This document shows, one piece after another, positions 49,901-60,800 of a stretch of 64,000 nt of DNA. The DNA is from Asterochloris sp. CNOR1. Lineage: Eukaryota; Chlorophyta; Trebouxiophyceae; Trebouxiales; Trebouxiaceae. The DNA lies in assembly GCA_963969365.1 (NCBI GenBank), contig OZ017762.1, forward strand, positions 1,674,001 to 1,738,000, given 5' to 3'. The notes under the pieces were generated by a model that was not told the origin of the DNA, did no database searches, and saw only the letters and a list, made by a program, of their open reading frames with translations. Numbering within the stretch: position 1 is the first letter of the stretch; the number at the start of each line of letters is the position of its first letter. Made by a program: the position numbers and the translations under genes.

Positions 49901-50104
49901 GGTCTGCAGCTTCTCCAGACTGGCTTTCTTGCTCAGCTGCCTCCCGCCAAGGCTGGCCCCCATGGTCTTGCGCCGCGACCAGGCCCTGCTCGTGCTGCTG
50001 TCGCTGCCAACACTGCCGCTCCCTGGCGGGGAGGTGCGCATGGGCCAGCTCAAGCGTCCACTGGAGCTTGCTTGGCTGGAGCCATGCTGACTTGAGTCAG
50101 CCAT
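43947..50104 (-). CDS. STE20-family protein kinase, SPAK/OSR1 (Fray) type
   Basis: Ser/Thr kinase; plant and animal relatives act in ion-transport and light or stress signalling. Eleven exons join in phase: 49881-50104 (ATG at 50104), 49021-49105, 48574-48654, 47677-47835, 47161-47256, 46660-46806, 46052-46152, 45161-45314, 44883-44972, 44362-44487 and 43947-44171, about 495 residues. Motifs in order: YELQEVCGKGASATVFRAE (P-loop), VVAIKRIDLE (catalytic Lys), HVLPLFTAFLHEHSLHMVMP, CIHRDVKAENVLIE, VVLADFGVTAVM, HTFVGTPSHMAPEIMEQ, ADIWAFGMLLIELARGRAP and ERPTAAKLLKHRFFK. The GTPSHMAPE form and GASATV loop fit the OSR1/Fray branch. The activation segment carries an insert of roughly 30 residues. 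The N-terminus is Ser-rich with basic RRKT and KKAS sites. The C-terminal tail is short, and I see no clear CCT domain binding RFxV motifs. Confidence 0.9.
44160..44240. repeat. Tandem copy of the last kinase exon edge
   Basis: The acceptor edge of exon 43947-44171 (gttcaggctctgcatgcagaacagcagcatcag) is repeated about 46 bp on as gttcaggctctgcatacgaggaagcagcatcag near 44208-44240. Confidence 0.7.
45735..46051. repeat. Ladder of three copies of the GTPSHMAPE exon end
   Basis: The donor-side part of exon 46052-46152 (plus strand atctcaggcgccatgtgcgag, reverse of SHMAPEI) recurs near 45972 (atctcaggcaccatgacaag), 45873 (atcccaggcggcatgtgcgag) and 45749 (atctcaggcgctgcctgcgag), spaced about 100-125 bp. 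Similar intron-side blocks (agcctgcatcc, ggcagc) are copied with it. Confidence 0.75.
46380..46650. repeat. Degenerate intronic tandem repeat, unit about 100 bp
   Basis: Blocks of the form ctgcatgatgccgctgccagca, gcagacgatgtgctgctgcatgacaccactgccagca and gcagacgacagcccgctgagtgatgtcgctgtcagca, then cggacgacaggccccgctgagtgacgg, follow one another at about 60-110 bp spacing up to the edge of exon 46660-46806, whose end (cggcagacgacctcccggctg) resembles them. Confidence 0.6.
47063..47115. repeat. Decayed copy of the kinase HRD exon end
   Basis: gcagtgaacacagccgggctgacgc near 47066-47091 copies exon bases 47168-47193 (gcggtgaatacagccgcgctgatgc), which encode HQRGCIHRD. It lies about 100 bp beyond the donor. 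Confidence 0.7.
48027..48085. repeat. Decayed copy of a kinase exon start
   Basis: The minus strand near 48076-48030 reads VVRDATVMRRQRRAL, a copy of DIVMREAMIMRQQRHGH at the start of exon 47677-47835. It lies about 200 bp upstream in the intron and includes a gcagcag acceptor-like block. Confidence 0.7.
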
Positions 50105-52018
50105 GCGTGCCCCTCGCGCTTATGAAGTTCACAACACTGGGCGGCTTGCTGTCGGCTGCTGGGAAAGCGGATCTGAGTGCTGCCCCTGTGGGGCAGGTGG
50201 GGCTGCTGGGACGCAGCCTGTCCTCATGCAATCAAAGAAGCGAGCGACAGGGTGCCTCTGTGCGGTAGTAGGCCCTAGAGGGCGGCTGGCCCTGGCATTG
50301 AGCCTGTGCGCTGCTCGGGGCCTCAGAGCCTGGCAGGCCACTTATGCTGCGCCTGAGTCATCCTGCAGCGCGTAAATCCAAGTCACATGGCCCCCAGATC
50401 AGCCCAAGTCAGCCTCAGGACAAAGGTTCCGTCTGTCAGGAGTGAGCAGCTCACCATGTCCACCATGTGGTGAGCTGAAGGCTGCAATCCAGTAAGCTTT
50501 CCAGTCAGCAGCAGAGAGTGCAATAATGTGTTGTGATATCCTCCTCTCAGGTCACTGGGCCGTTTGAAACCTGCTGGAGGCACTTAATTTGTGAATCGGG
50601 CCCTTCGTCCGTTGCAGGTTCTCCAGCTGGGGTTTGTAGACTCAGATTCGGGGCTGACCCCTCACCCTCTACCTCAGGTTGCGAAGAGGGAGAGCCTCTT
50701 GCGTAGAGCCTCCTCAGGATGGTAGTGGTCAATGCCGTAAAGTCAGCGGCAGGCCAGAAAGGGCTTATGAAGAAAGGAAGTTTTGCATTGAAAAGAAGAA
50801 CGGGCAGCTGAGTCAAGATTGAAACATTGCGCGCACCAACCCCTGCACCGAATCGGGATCCGGACAGTATTACAGTCAGGGTCGGGGGCCCTGACATGTC
50901 AGTATGGGGCCATGACACTGAATGCTGCCATTGCTGGCTTGCATACAGGGCCATAGGTCACTGAGGCAATTCACAAGTATATGCACAGGCTGGGATGTGC
51001 ATTGCGACATGTATGAGGGCCTGTGGACGCACCAGCTCCGAAGCCAGCAATGTAACTGAGCACAATGATCACAGCGGGAGCTGATCATTCCTGCAAAGGG
51101 CCTCCTAAGTGTCAAACCAGCACAGGTGGCAGTTGTGCATGGCCTGCAGAAGCTCTGATGCGCCAGAATCTGCACTTGACCTAACAATGCAGGGCCATGA
51201 GTGAGGCCTGAATGTACCTGTCCCAACAGGAGCATGCAAGCAATGCAGGTAGCCTGCATGCTAAGTGGCCTTCCTTGACCGACCTGGTTGCTGCAAAGCA
51301 CTGAGTGAGATGGCCCTGGGTATGGGAGCCTTCCATTCACCGTTTGTGACTGACCGGCATGCCAAACTGTCACATCATGTCACTGTCACGGTCACTCCAT
51401 CAGCTCCTGGCTGCTGGCAGCAATGGCAAGCAGTCTCCCTGCGCCTTGCTGCAGCCAGCATGACTTTGTGCTGACTTGCTGCCTCAGTACTTGGCTTAAA
51501 CAGGCTCCAGTGCTTGCACAATGGCTCAGAAATGACGTGGGTATCAGACAGAGGCACACCGCTCCATGAAAGCAAGGCTATGCACAGGCTATTTGCCAGA
51601 AACACAAATGCTGCACTGCAAGCACATACGTGCAAGGCCCTCGGCCAGGGAACTAGCGGTGATCACAGTGCAAGCGAATACACGCCTAGCTCAAGCATCA
51701 TTGTCCATAGCCAAAAGAATGAAAGTGCCAACATCCTCAGCTTGATAGGGGACTGCTGCCAGTAAGGTGGTTGTCAGATCAATGATTGTGAATAGGCCCA
51801 TCAGCTCTGTTATCCTTGACCTGCCAGCAAGAAGCGGAAAGGGAAAGCCTCTGCCAGAGACTAGGGAGTCCAGTCTTCGGGACACAAGCCTGTGCCGCAC
51901 ACTGTTTTGCTGCAGTAGCAGATCCACCGCCTGGCAGCCTGCAGAGGCCTGGTTGAGGCTGAGATCAGGCCTCAGAAAGGCACTGCTGCCATTTCTCATC
52001 AAGCCAAGTCTGCCACAC
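50105..52018. other. Divergent intergenic region between kinase and NTM1 genes
   Basis: Should hold both promoters. No core promoter motif is clear. It contains one ATG-initiated minus-strand open frame of 135 codons (50547-50954, starting MALYASQQWQHSVSW), whose later part is hydrophobic then Ser/Pro/Glu-rich. It has no recognised family, and I would not call it a gene without expression or conservation. Confidence 0.35.
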
Positions 52019-54569
52019 ATGAATGGCTTCCAGGGCAAGACCCAGGAAGGGGAGGTGAGCATCACAATCCTTGCATGCAAGCCTCATGCCCCAACGGCAA
52101 TCTGCCCCTGCCTCACTGCCATGGCTGCCTCACTGTAGATTGAGTACCAGGCGCCCACAGAGCTGTGGCAGCAGGTGGAGTCTGGTGAGGGCGGGAAGGA
52201 AAACAACTGGTACAGTAGAGCGGTGCAGCACTGGGACAAACAGGAAGCTAGCGTGGAGGGAGTGCTGGGGGGACACGGCCACGTCTCAGCGGCAGATATT
52301 GCCCAAAGCAAGCGCTTCCTTGGCAAGGTGTGTTCATGGGCATGGCAACTGCTGTTCGAGAGGTGCTGGCTATGCACCGCACTGTGCCCTGCCCAGCCTG
52401 CAATGGCAGGTCACACTGTCTGCTAACCCCTCCTAGGCAGAGCAGCATTCCCTTGGTCAGGTGCACCAGCAGGGGTGGTGCGCAGTGCAGTTGTGCATGC
52501 TCAAAGGCTACCGAACACAAGCAAGGGCATGCTGCCAGCGCGATGGACAGGCAGAGCTTCAAACAGCAGCGATTGCACCAAGCAAGCGTGAGTTTGGAGC
52601 AAGGTGCGATTAAGCTGCTGGCTGGCAATATGCGCTGATGATGCAGCTGTTGCCGCCTGGCCATGTCTCAGAGCTCCACACTGCCTAGACCCACTGACTC
52701 CTCAGCAGGGTGTGTCTCAAGAGGAGCCATCTTCTGGCCATCCCAGCGCGTCCCCCTGAAGCTACACAGTGCCTGGGGACGAACTGCTGGCAGGCCGTTC
52801 CAGCTCAGCTGCAGTGTTACTTGCAGCCCTTGGTCTCATGCCGCACTGCATGCAGAGTTGCTCACCACATGGCGCAGTGCATTCCTGCCTGCAGGCCATT
52901 TGTTGCTTGTCCTGGTTTGCACGCAAAGGACAGGCATACGTGGTTTCAGAGTTGTTCTGAAGGTCTGCCTCCAGGAACGGGCAATGCGCCTGGATGCAGG
53001 ATGCAGTGCAGCGCCTCAGTCAGAGAGCTGCCAGATGCTCCACCCTACAGGACCGACCCTGCCTGCAGGCCTTTGCAGCCCCTGGAAGAAGGCAGAATGC
53101 AGGGGGCAGCTGGAGGCTGCATGCAGCGCCGCCCAGCTGATGCTGCTGCCTGCACGTTTGCGCAAGAGGCATGCTCCACATCTGCAGCCCAGCTTCAAAA
53201 GACCGAGCTGATTGCAGCGGGCTGCAATCACAAGGCGGGCAGGGCTAGCACATCTGGGCTCCCTGTGTGCAGGTGTATGCAGCCCAGCTGAAGGCAGCGC
53301 AGACTTCTGGTGCCAAGCTGGTGGCGGCCGACTGCGGTGCGGGGGTGGGCAGGGTCTCAGAGAACCTGCTCCTGCACACCTTTGATGAGGTGGACCTCAT
53401 CGAGCCCAGCCAACACCTGCTGGCCAGTGCCCAGCAGCGGCTGAGCAGCAGCGGGCGCAAGCAGAGTGACGGGCCCTGGCCAGCAGACCACGTGGCGCGC
53501 AACTTCTGGCAGCTGGGGCTGCAGCAGTGGACGCCTGAGGCTGGCAGGTGGGCAAGTGGTTCTATAGTGCTGGCTGCAATGTGGCTGAGCAGTGCTGATG
53601 GACTGACCTAAGGGCACTGGGGCTGCACCAGTGGACTCTGAGGGTGGCAACTGGGGACTGTACATCACAGTCGGGGCCACTTCCAGAGGGAATTGCAAAG
53701 CCACTTAGTGGCTATGGCTGGCTGTCTAAGGGTGGGGTCATGCTGCCGAGGATGTTATGGGCTTTCATCAAAGCAACCATGTGGGCCCCAACCTCCAGCA
53801 GCTGCGGCTGCACCGAGGCCGCCTGAGGCGGGCAGATCAGGGCTGCCTTGTGTATTGTCACCACAGCTTTGCTGTCTGCCCATGCAAGGGCAAGCGCCAG
53901 CGTAGCTACTTGTTCTGTCTGGGCATCATTGGTCCCTGTGGCGTTTGCCACATCTGGCTGGATGCTTGACAGGGGTGTATCAGCCTTACAGCAATACCTC
54001 CTAAGCTGTTCTCCACATGTCCTGCAGGTATGACGTGATTTGGGTGCAGTGGGCGCTCCTGTATCTAACTGATGGTGAGCCCCGCTGTAATGGTATCCTG
54101 CATGTGCCAGCATGCGAGTGAGGCCAAGGTGCCTGCTGCACTGTATTCAGCTGTGGTAAGCTCAGTCTGGCATGAGCTGCTGCTGGTTCCTCGCGCGCAA
54201 AATCGTGGTCCTTTGAGGTCGCTGTGGACAAAGGCACTGCCTGTGTGCTCTGCGTGTGCCTCTCAGCCGGGCTCATGGATGCCCTGTTCAACAGGTATTC
54301 TGGTATGGTCTGCAGATGATGCCACCGCGTTCTTCCAGCGATGCAAGAAGGGCCTTAAGCCTGGTGGCCTGGTGGTTGTCAAAGAAAACATCTGCTCTTC
54401 AGGGTTCATCCATGATAAAGAAGATTCCAGCCTGACTCGTTCGCACCAGTACATGCTGGAGCTGTTCAAGTCAGCTGGCATGACCCTAGTAAGCAGTGCC
54501 CAGCAGAGAAACTTCCCCAAAGATCTATTCCAGGTGCATATGTATGCCCTCAAGCCGCAAGGGCCGTGA
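52019..54569 (+). CDS. NTM1: Alpha-N-terminal protein methyltransferase (NTM1/METTL11 type)
   Basis: Transfers methyl groups from AdoMet to the exposed alpha-amino group of proteins with an N-terminal X-Pro-Lys motif after Met removal; ribosomal proteins and RCC1 are known targets in other eukaryotes. Exons 52019-52054, 52139-52327, 53273-53547, 54028-54074 and 54316-54569 join in phase to give 266 residues. The ATG at 52019 starts MNGFQGKTQEGEIEYQAPTE. Family motifs: WYSRAVQHWDKQEASVEGVL, LGGHGHVSAADIAQSKRFL, then VAADCGAGVGRVSENLLL (AdoMet site), VDLIEPSQHLL, YDVIWVQWALLYLTD and GLKPGGLVVVKENICSSG, ending in FQVHMYALKPQ. Length and motif order are normal for the family. It faces the NSF gene tail to tail with 262 bp between the stops. 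Confidence 0.93.
53617..53650. repeat. Decayed copy of the NTM1 exon 53273-53547 end
   Basis: ctggggctgcaccagtggac followed by tctgagggtggcaactgggg copies the exon end and donor at 53514-53552 (ctggggctgcagcagtggac, then gcctgaggctggcaggtggg). It lies about 100 bp into the following intron; the donor GT has become lost. A possible third, weaker copy lies near 53795-53830. Confidence 0.75.
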
Positions 54570-54831
54570 CTCATTTGTTGAAGAGTGTCCTGTTTCATGC
54601 ATTTAATATGGGCAAATCGTCTTGTCTCTCCGGTGCGTGTCATTTGGCAAAACGCAAGCGGAATGCCAAGAACACAGGGGGAGAGGGGGGGGGGGGGGGG
54701 GGGGAGCTTGGCAAGCAGGTCGGCGTCAGAGCAGCAGCCGTGTCACACTTATTTTGAACTACTAAGCTCAAGACATTCATAAAAATCACATAGACCCTCA
54801 TCTTTCCTTGGACCTGCCACAGCGGCTCATA
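54570..54831. other. NTM1/NSF convergent 3' region with a poly-G run
   Basis: 262 bp between two stop codons facing each other, so both 3' UTRs share or overlap it. It contains a run of 20 Gs at 54685-54704, preceded by a further GGGGG at 54677-54681. No TGTAA signal was seen for either gene. Confidence 0.7.
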
Positions 54832-57800
54832 CTAGACAGATTCGTTCGTGGCGCCTGATACATCTCTGATAACCTGGCTCCACTTAGCAATTGGGATAGG
54901 GGTACCCTCAGGCAGACCTTGCCGAGCCATGTCAATCAGCAGGAGCAGCCTCTTCATGGACATGGAGGTGTCAGTCAGGGAAGCAACTGCCATGTCCATC
55001 TGCAGCCATGAAAAACTTGCCAATTCAACTGGCAGTGATACTGACTGCTAGGGCAGAAATGCGGTTGTGTAGGTGTTGTGGAGAAACGCTGCCTTCGTCC
55101 ATGAGGCAGTGCAGCAGGCAGCCAATGCTGATGCAATTCAAAGCCCTTCCTGGAAACAGCCAGTCTCCTGCTGTGCACGGGCACCTCCCAGCAAACACTG
55201 CTGTAGCGACCTGCCCAACTTTGCTGCACGTTATACCACTGGCCCGACCAGCAAACACCGCACAGTGCAACTGCCCATGTTGGGTCCCCTGGATGAGGGA
55301 AGTTGTGAAGCCCAGCTCAGCTGCCTTGCTCGCCAGGTCTCCCCCCGAAAGCAGCACGAGTCCCACCTCCTCCAGCACATTAACTCTCCAGGGCATGGGA
55401 CACCTCTGTGATCTCCTTTTGAAGCATGAACCCAGGGATAGCAGCACCAGCATGCACCATGTGCCTCCAGGAGTAAGGCTCAGAGCCCCTCAGTGCAGGG
55501 CACCAGACCATACCGCACATGACCTGCTCTCTGCGACGCAGAGGCCCCAAGGCAAGGAGGACCCTTTGTCTGCCTGCTCCCGCTCCGTGGACATGTTAGA
55601 GCACACAAAGACCTGCATCCGCACTCACCATGTGCACCCAGGCGTGAAGCACCCAAGCCCTGACCTGAGTGCAGAGCTCCAAGATGAGCTGTTTAGCACT
55701 TACCTCCTGCGGCGCGAAGGCCCCCAGGGCATGGAAGACCTTTTTGATCTCCTGTTCCCGCAGCTTGGGCACGTTGAGCACCACGTTGAAGCTGGTGGTG
55801 ATCTCCATGTCCTCCATGACGGATGCCACGCTGGTGGTCCCCAGCACCAGCAGCTTGCGCCCCTTGGGGGGCTGCTTCTTCAGCAGCACCAGCAGGGTCT
55901 GCAGGATGCCGTTGCTGAAGCGGGGCCCGATGGAGACGTACTCGAGCAGGCGCTCTATGTCATCGAGGACGACGATGGACAGAGTGCTCTGCAGCGCGGC
56001 AGGGGCGGCCCGTCACGAGGGGGAAAGCAGGAACCCCAGCCCAACACAGGGAGGCTTGTGGGTTGTCCATCCACTGCTGCACCATCAGCAGGGTCGGCAG
56101 GACGCCCTTGCTGGGAGTCGGCGGCAACTGAGTCATGCTCAACTGTGCCAGCAAGGGTGTTTGTCCTACTTCATGTAGACTTCATATACAGCGCCACTGA
56201 GGCATGCACCCACCCTGTATGCGTCATCAAAAACCTTGGCAATCTGGCTGCTCTTGGAGGCTTCTGAGTAGCCAACCATGGTCTCTGCGCTGATGACCTT
56301 CACAAAGGGGAAGTCTGACTCAATGCCCACTGTGGCTGCGAGGGCGGTCTTCCCTGTGCCGGGAGGGCCCTCGAGTAGGCAGCTGATCAGAGGCGTCTGC
56401 TCGCTGGTGCGGACCTGCAGGGCGGCGATACAGGCAAACCAGGTTCTGCAGCTGGTCTGGGACTGCAGGGGGGTTGACACAGGCAAGTCCAGGTTGAACA
56501 GCTGGTACGGACCTGCAGGGGCGCAAAGACGGCAGATTGCCGCCCCTGCTGGCTCCCTGCCGAGAGCGTGCCTGGTGAGAAGCACAGCACAGAGATCAGA
56601 GGAACCGACATGAAAGCTGCTAGCATGCTGCACGCTGACACGGACCTGCAGGGGGCAGGAACAGGCGGGTCTAGGTTATGCAACTGGCTTGGTGCCTAGT
56701 TGCAGGACTGCCTGTCTGTTGCCTGAGTTACTGTTTGCCCTGCCGTTGTGGCCGCACTGAGGATCTGGCAGCTCTCATTGCAGGTGCCAGTGGTGGCTCT
56801 TGGCAAGACCTGGCTACAGGGCTGCCGACTGCATTTCCTGTAGGGGACAGGCATAGTATGACCCCAGCAACAGACCTGTTGATAGTCAACTAGCCTGTCA
56901 GTGCCCACCTATTAATAAAAAAAACCAACACTCAGCACAAAGCCTGGCACAGAAGGCTTTTGTGCCTGTACTCACACAGGCAACAGGCGCTCACGGCTGC
57001 TCTCTGATGTCATTGCCAGGCACTAAAGCAAGTTCTGAAGCCCCTGAAACACATCTGCAGCTGGCCTTGAGCAGCTCGCCAGCTGCATGAGCTGCGCTGG
57101 TTCCCAATGCGCTGCAATGTCCTGGAACACCCCATCGCAAGTAAGAAAGCATCTCACCTGCTGCACCAGCACGCTATAAGAGGAGTGGAGGTGCCTGCCA
57201 CACTTTACACATGCGGCTTGCTTCCTGAGGTGCTTGCTGGCTGCAAGTGCCATGCCCGCCGCCAAACATGTCCTGCAGCACACCCTTGCTCACAGCAAAG
57301 CCCTGTATGCAGCCCCTTCCGGCCCCACAGATGATTACGATTGGCATCTCACCTGCTCCAACAGTCCTGCAGATGGACTCAAGTTGCCGGAAATGCTCCT
57401 CGCAGTCAGTCGAATACCTGCAGCTGCACCCCTTCAGGAGCATGCCTGCTGCACAATTTGCGCCTGTATGAAAATTTGACATACCGCAAATCCACATGAC
57501 AGGCAATCTGGCCCAGGATTGGAGGCAGCATCTCACCTGCTCCACCAGCGTCCGGCAAGTGGACTGGAGGTGCCTGAAGTGCTCCCCGCAATTGATGATT
57601 CCGTTGAGCCGGTGCTGCTCCAGGGTCTCTGTGACTGCCCCAAAGGCTGGCTTCACCTCAGACAGAGCGCGGTCAAAGTCCTGCATGGCCACCTGCAAGC
57701 AGAAAGAAGGCGTTGTGACCCTGGTGTCTTGTGTGGGATGAGCACAGGAAGACTTCATCTCTGATAGCGCACAGTCAAAGCCCTGCACGGCCACTTGCAG

Positions 57801-60800
57801 GACTCAGGAGCGATCAGCTCATGCTGTGTTTATGATGCGCGCATACACAGGCTTCAATTTTGCTGACACGTGGTCAGATGCTTCAGATGGCCGTATGCAG
57901 CACACAGGGCAGCTGTTGGTGGGGTTCTGCAAAAACAAGCCGATGCAATTCTTGGTCACCATCAGGGGGGCCCCTTGCCTTGATCACAGCTGCAAGCGTA
58001 GGCTGAGCTGAGCAGCTGTTGATGCTTGCGCACCTTGAGGTTGGTCTCATCGATGGGCTTGGACAGATCGTTCACATCCACCTGCCTGTTCAGCGCAAAG
58101 GAGGTCGCCGACTTGACCAACCCCTCAATCTCAGCTCCACTGAAGTTCTTAGTCCGCTCTGCAGCCCAACCAAGCTGCTGTCATGTCTCAGGCAAGGGGT
58201 GCTGTGCAGGCAGTGCAGAGGCCATCATACCTGGCATTTGCTGCTGGGCAGCAGGCAGGCGGCATGTGTGCACAGCTGCAGCACAGCAGCAGCGTACTGG
58301 CTGGAGCCAGCACGTGAGAGTTCACCTGCGAGGGACCAAAGGTCCACATCCCTTGCCAGGAAGGAGTTGGCCTCCATCTTCCCTGTGTGGATCTGCAGCG
58401 CAGCCAGCGGCACTTCAGGGGAGCACCACTCCTGCCAACTTTGCGCGCTGTTGTGGCACAAGCAGCTGCATCAGACTTGCAGCTGCATCAAAGTTGCAGC
58501 TGCAGCATGTGCTGTGCCTGCGCCATGCCTCTGCTCGACTGCAGGCCCTCACGTGCCACCGTTGCCAGGGCCACTCTGAGACTGCAGAGCTCATGTTTAG
58601 GCCGCTGAACACAAAAGCTGGAGCTGTGCAGGCACTATAGTGCCCTGATGTAGCATGGATATCAGAGAAGGCTCCACAGCTAAAAGTATTTTAGTGTTGG
58701 CGCGGTCTGCGCAGATGATGCCGTCTGAGCAGCTCAGATGCTGCACACGGCAACCAGGCTGCATGTGGAGAGGTTCAGGCAACGGTGCTTGCCTTCAGGA
58801 TTTGGAGGCGCCCCTTGTCATCTGGCAGGCCAATCTCCACCTGCACCTCTAGTCTGCCGGGCCGCAGCAGGGCCTCATCCTGCAGTGGCAACACGGCGCA
58901 CGGTTGTCACCATGTTTGCTATTACATGCTCCTGCAACAGCATGGCATGCGCAACAAGGCGGGCTTCTCCTGCATCATCAAAATGGTCTGCAAACGTGGG
59001 ACAAAAAGGCTCTTCCCATGAGACGCTTCAGACGCGTGCCAACGTAGTGCGCCATCCTGCAGCGTCAATACAGGTCCTGCATGCTGTCACCTGCAATACT
59101 TGAGCTTTCCGAACACCTTTTCATCATGCTGGATTATCAGGCCGCTGTGCTGAGCAGCAGCCTCTTGCTTTGACGCCAGTGGCATGATGCCAACTCTTCT
59201 CTGCCATTGCATCGCAAAAATATGTGGGCTAAACCCAAACAAAGTGGGGATGCATGATGCTGTATAGGAGTCATCAAACTCACTCTTCACATGATGACAG
59301 CAGCCATACTGACCAGCATGTCCTTCCTGTTGGTCATGCCAATAAGAAGGATGTTGTTGAGGGCGTCCACACCATCAATCTTGGTGAGCAGCTGGTTGAC
59401 GACGGTGTCGTGCACGCCTGCAGGGCACAGCAGACACGAGAATCTTTGGAGGGCTTTGTTGGAAGTGAGCAGAGATCTGTGTGGTAGTATCCATGTCAGC
59501 GTCAGTTTCACGTGTCTGTGTCATGCATGGACGCATGCAGGCCAAGCCAGGTGCAGCACAGTAACTGCAGCTTGAGTCAGGTTGTCCGCAGCTGGCTGAC
59601 AGCTGCATCCTGCACACCAGCAGAGCATGACAGGAGCTTGTGTCACCAGCCACCTGACACACTTGTGCAAGCTTTTCCAGATGGCATCGCCCTCAAAAAT
59701 GACGATGACATGCAGGAAAGCGCCTTTGGCACTTGAGACGCTTGTGCATGCTGCAAGCAGTGTCTCTGTTGAGACAGCCACATGGGACCCCTCGCTGCAC
59801 TGCATGCCATCATCAGACCTTCTTCATAACTTGCACATGGTGTACAGCCTGACGAAGCAACACCTACAGAGTGACCCCCGCAGTGCATGCAGGCCGCTCA
59901 CAGTGCTGGCTACCCTCGCAGCAACAACACAACATCACTGGGGCGGCAGTGCATGCACCGTCACCTGAGCCGTCGCGAACGCTCCCGCGAGACTTGCAGA
60001 TGGCGTCGATCTCATCAAAGATGATGACGTGCAGCTCAGCTGCGTCGCCATTGCGCTGCTGGTCAGCCTCCGCCTCCTCGAACAGCTTCCGCACATTCTC
60101 CTCACTGGCACCGACATACCTGCAGAACAGCATGACAGTTTGTGAGGCGATGAACGCTGGCGCTGTCAGCAGAGCTATGGGGTGCACGCTGGGCCCACAC
60201 CCATAGCAAGCCTGTGCACTGGCTGCAAGAGGAGCAGGTGCAAGGCTACAGGCAGCAGTGAGTGCACACAACATTGTCAGCAGTGGATGCACCATAGGAC
60301 GCTCAGCTACGGCCAGCCACTTCAGCAGTGCCAGTCACTTGCATGCTTGGGAGCAGTGGGGCACGCAGCACAGCTGGGTGTAGGCCTGAGGGACAGCCAG
60401 CAGGGTTGGCAGCTCACTTGTTCAGTATCTCGGGGCCATTGACCACTTTGGGGTCCTTGCCGTTCAGCATCTTGCCAATCTGGCGGGCAATCAGGGTCTT
60501 GCCTGTGCCTGGGGGGCCAAAGAGCAGCACACCCTGCAGGCATGGGCAGCAGCCAGTGGCACCATACAACTGCAAGACCAAAGCAGGCAGACACAGCCGG
60601 ACACAGCACAGCTTGACACAAGCATGCGGGTGCAAGCCTTGGAATGCTCGGTAGACTGGTGCGGCATCATACACTGTCACTTGTGACCAGACAGGCCTGC
60701 CACAGCTTTGTGGGGAATGGTGGGCTGAGTCAGGGGACCCTGGGTCAGCCAATGAGCACAAGTGCCCACCTAGACAGATTTGGTGCCCTGTTGCGCCACT

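Noticed and set aside
55008-56267. 419-codon plus-strand open frame
   Set aside because: It is antisense to the NSF D2 exons, which match NSF residue by residue on the minus strand.
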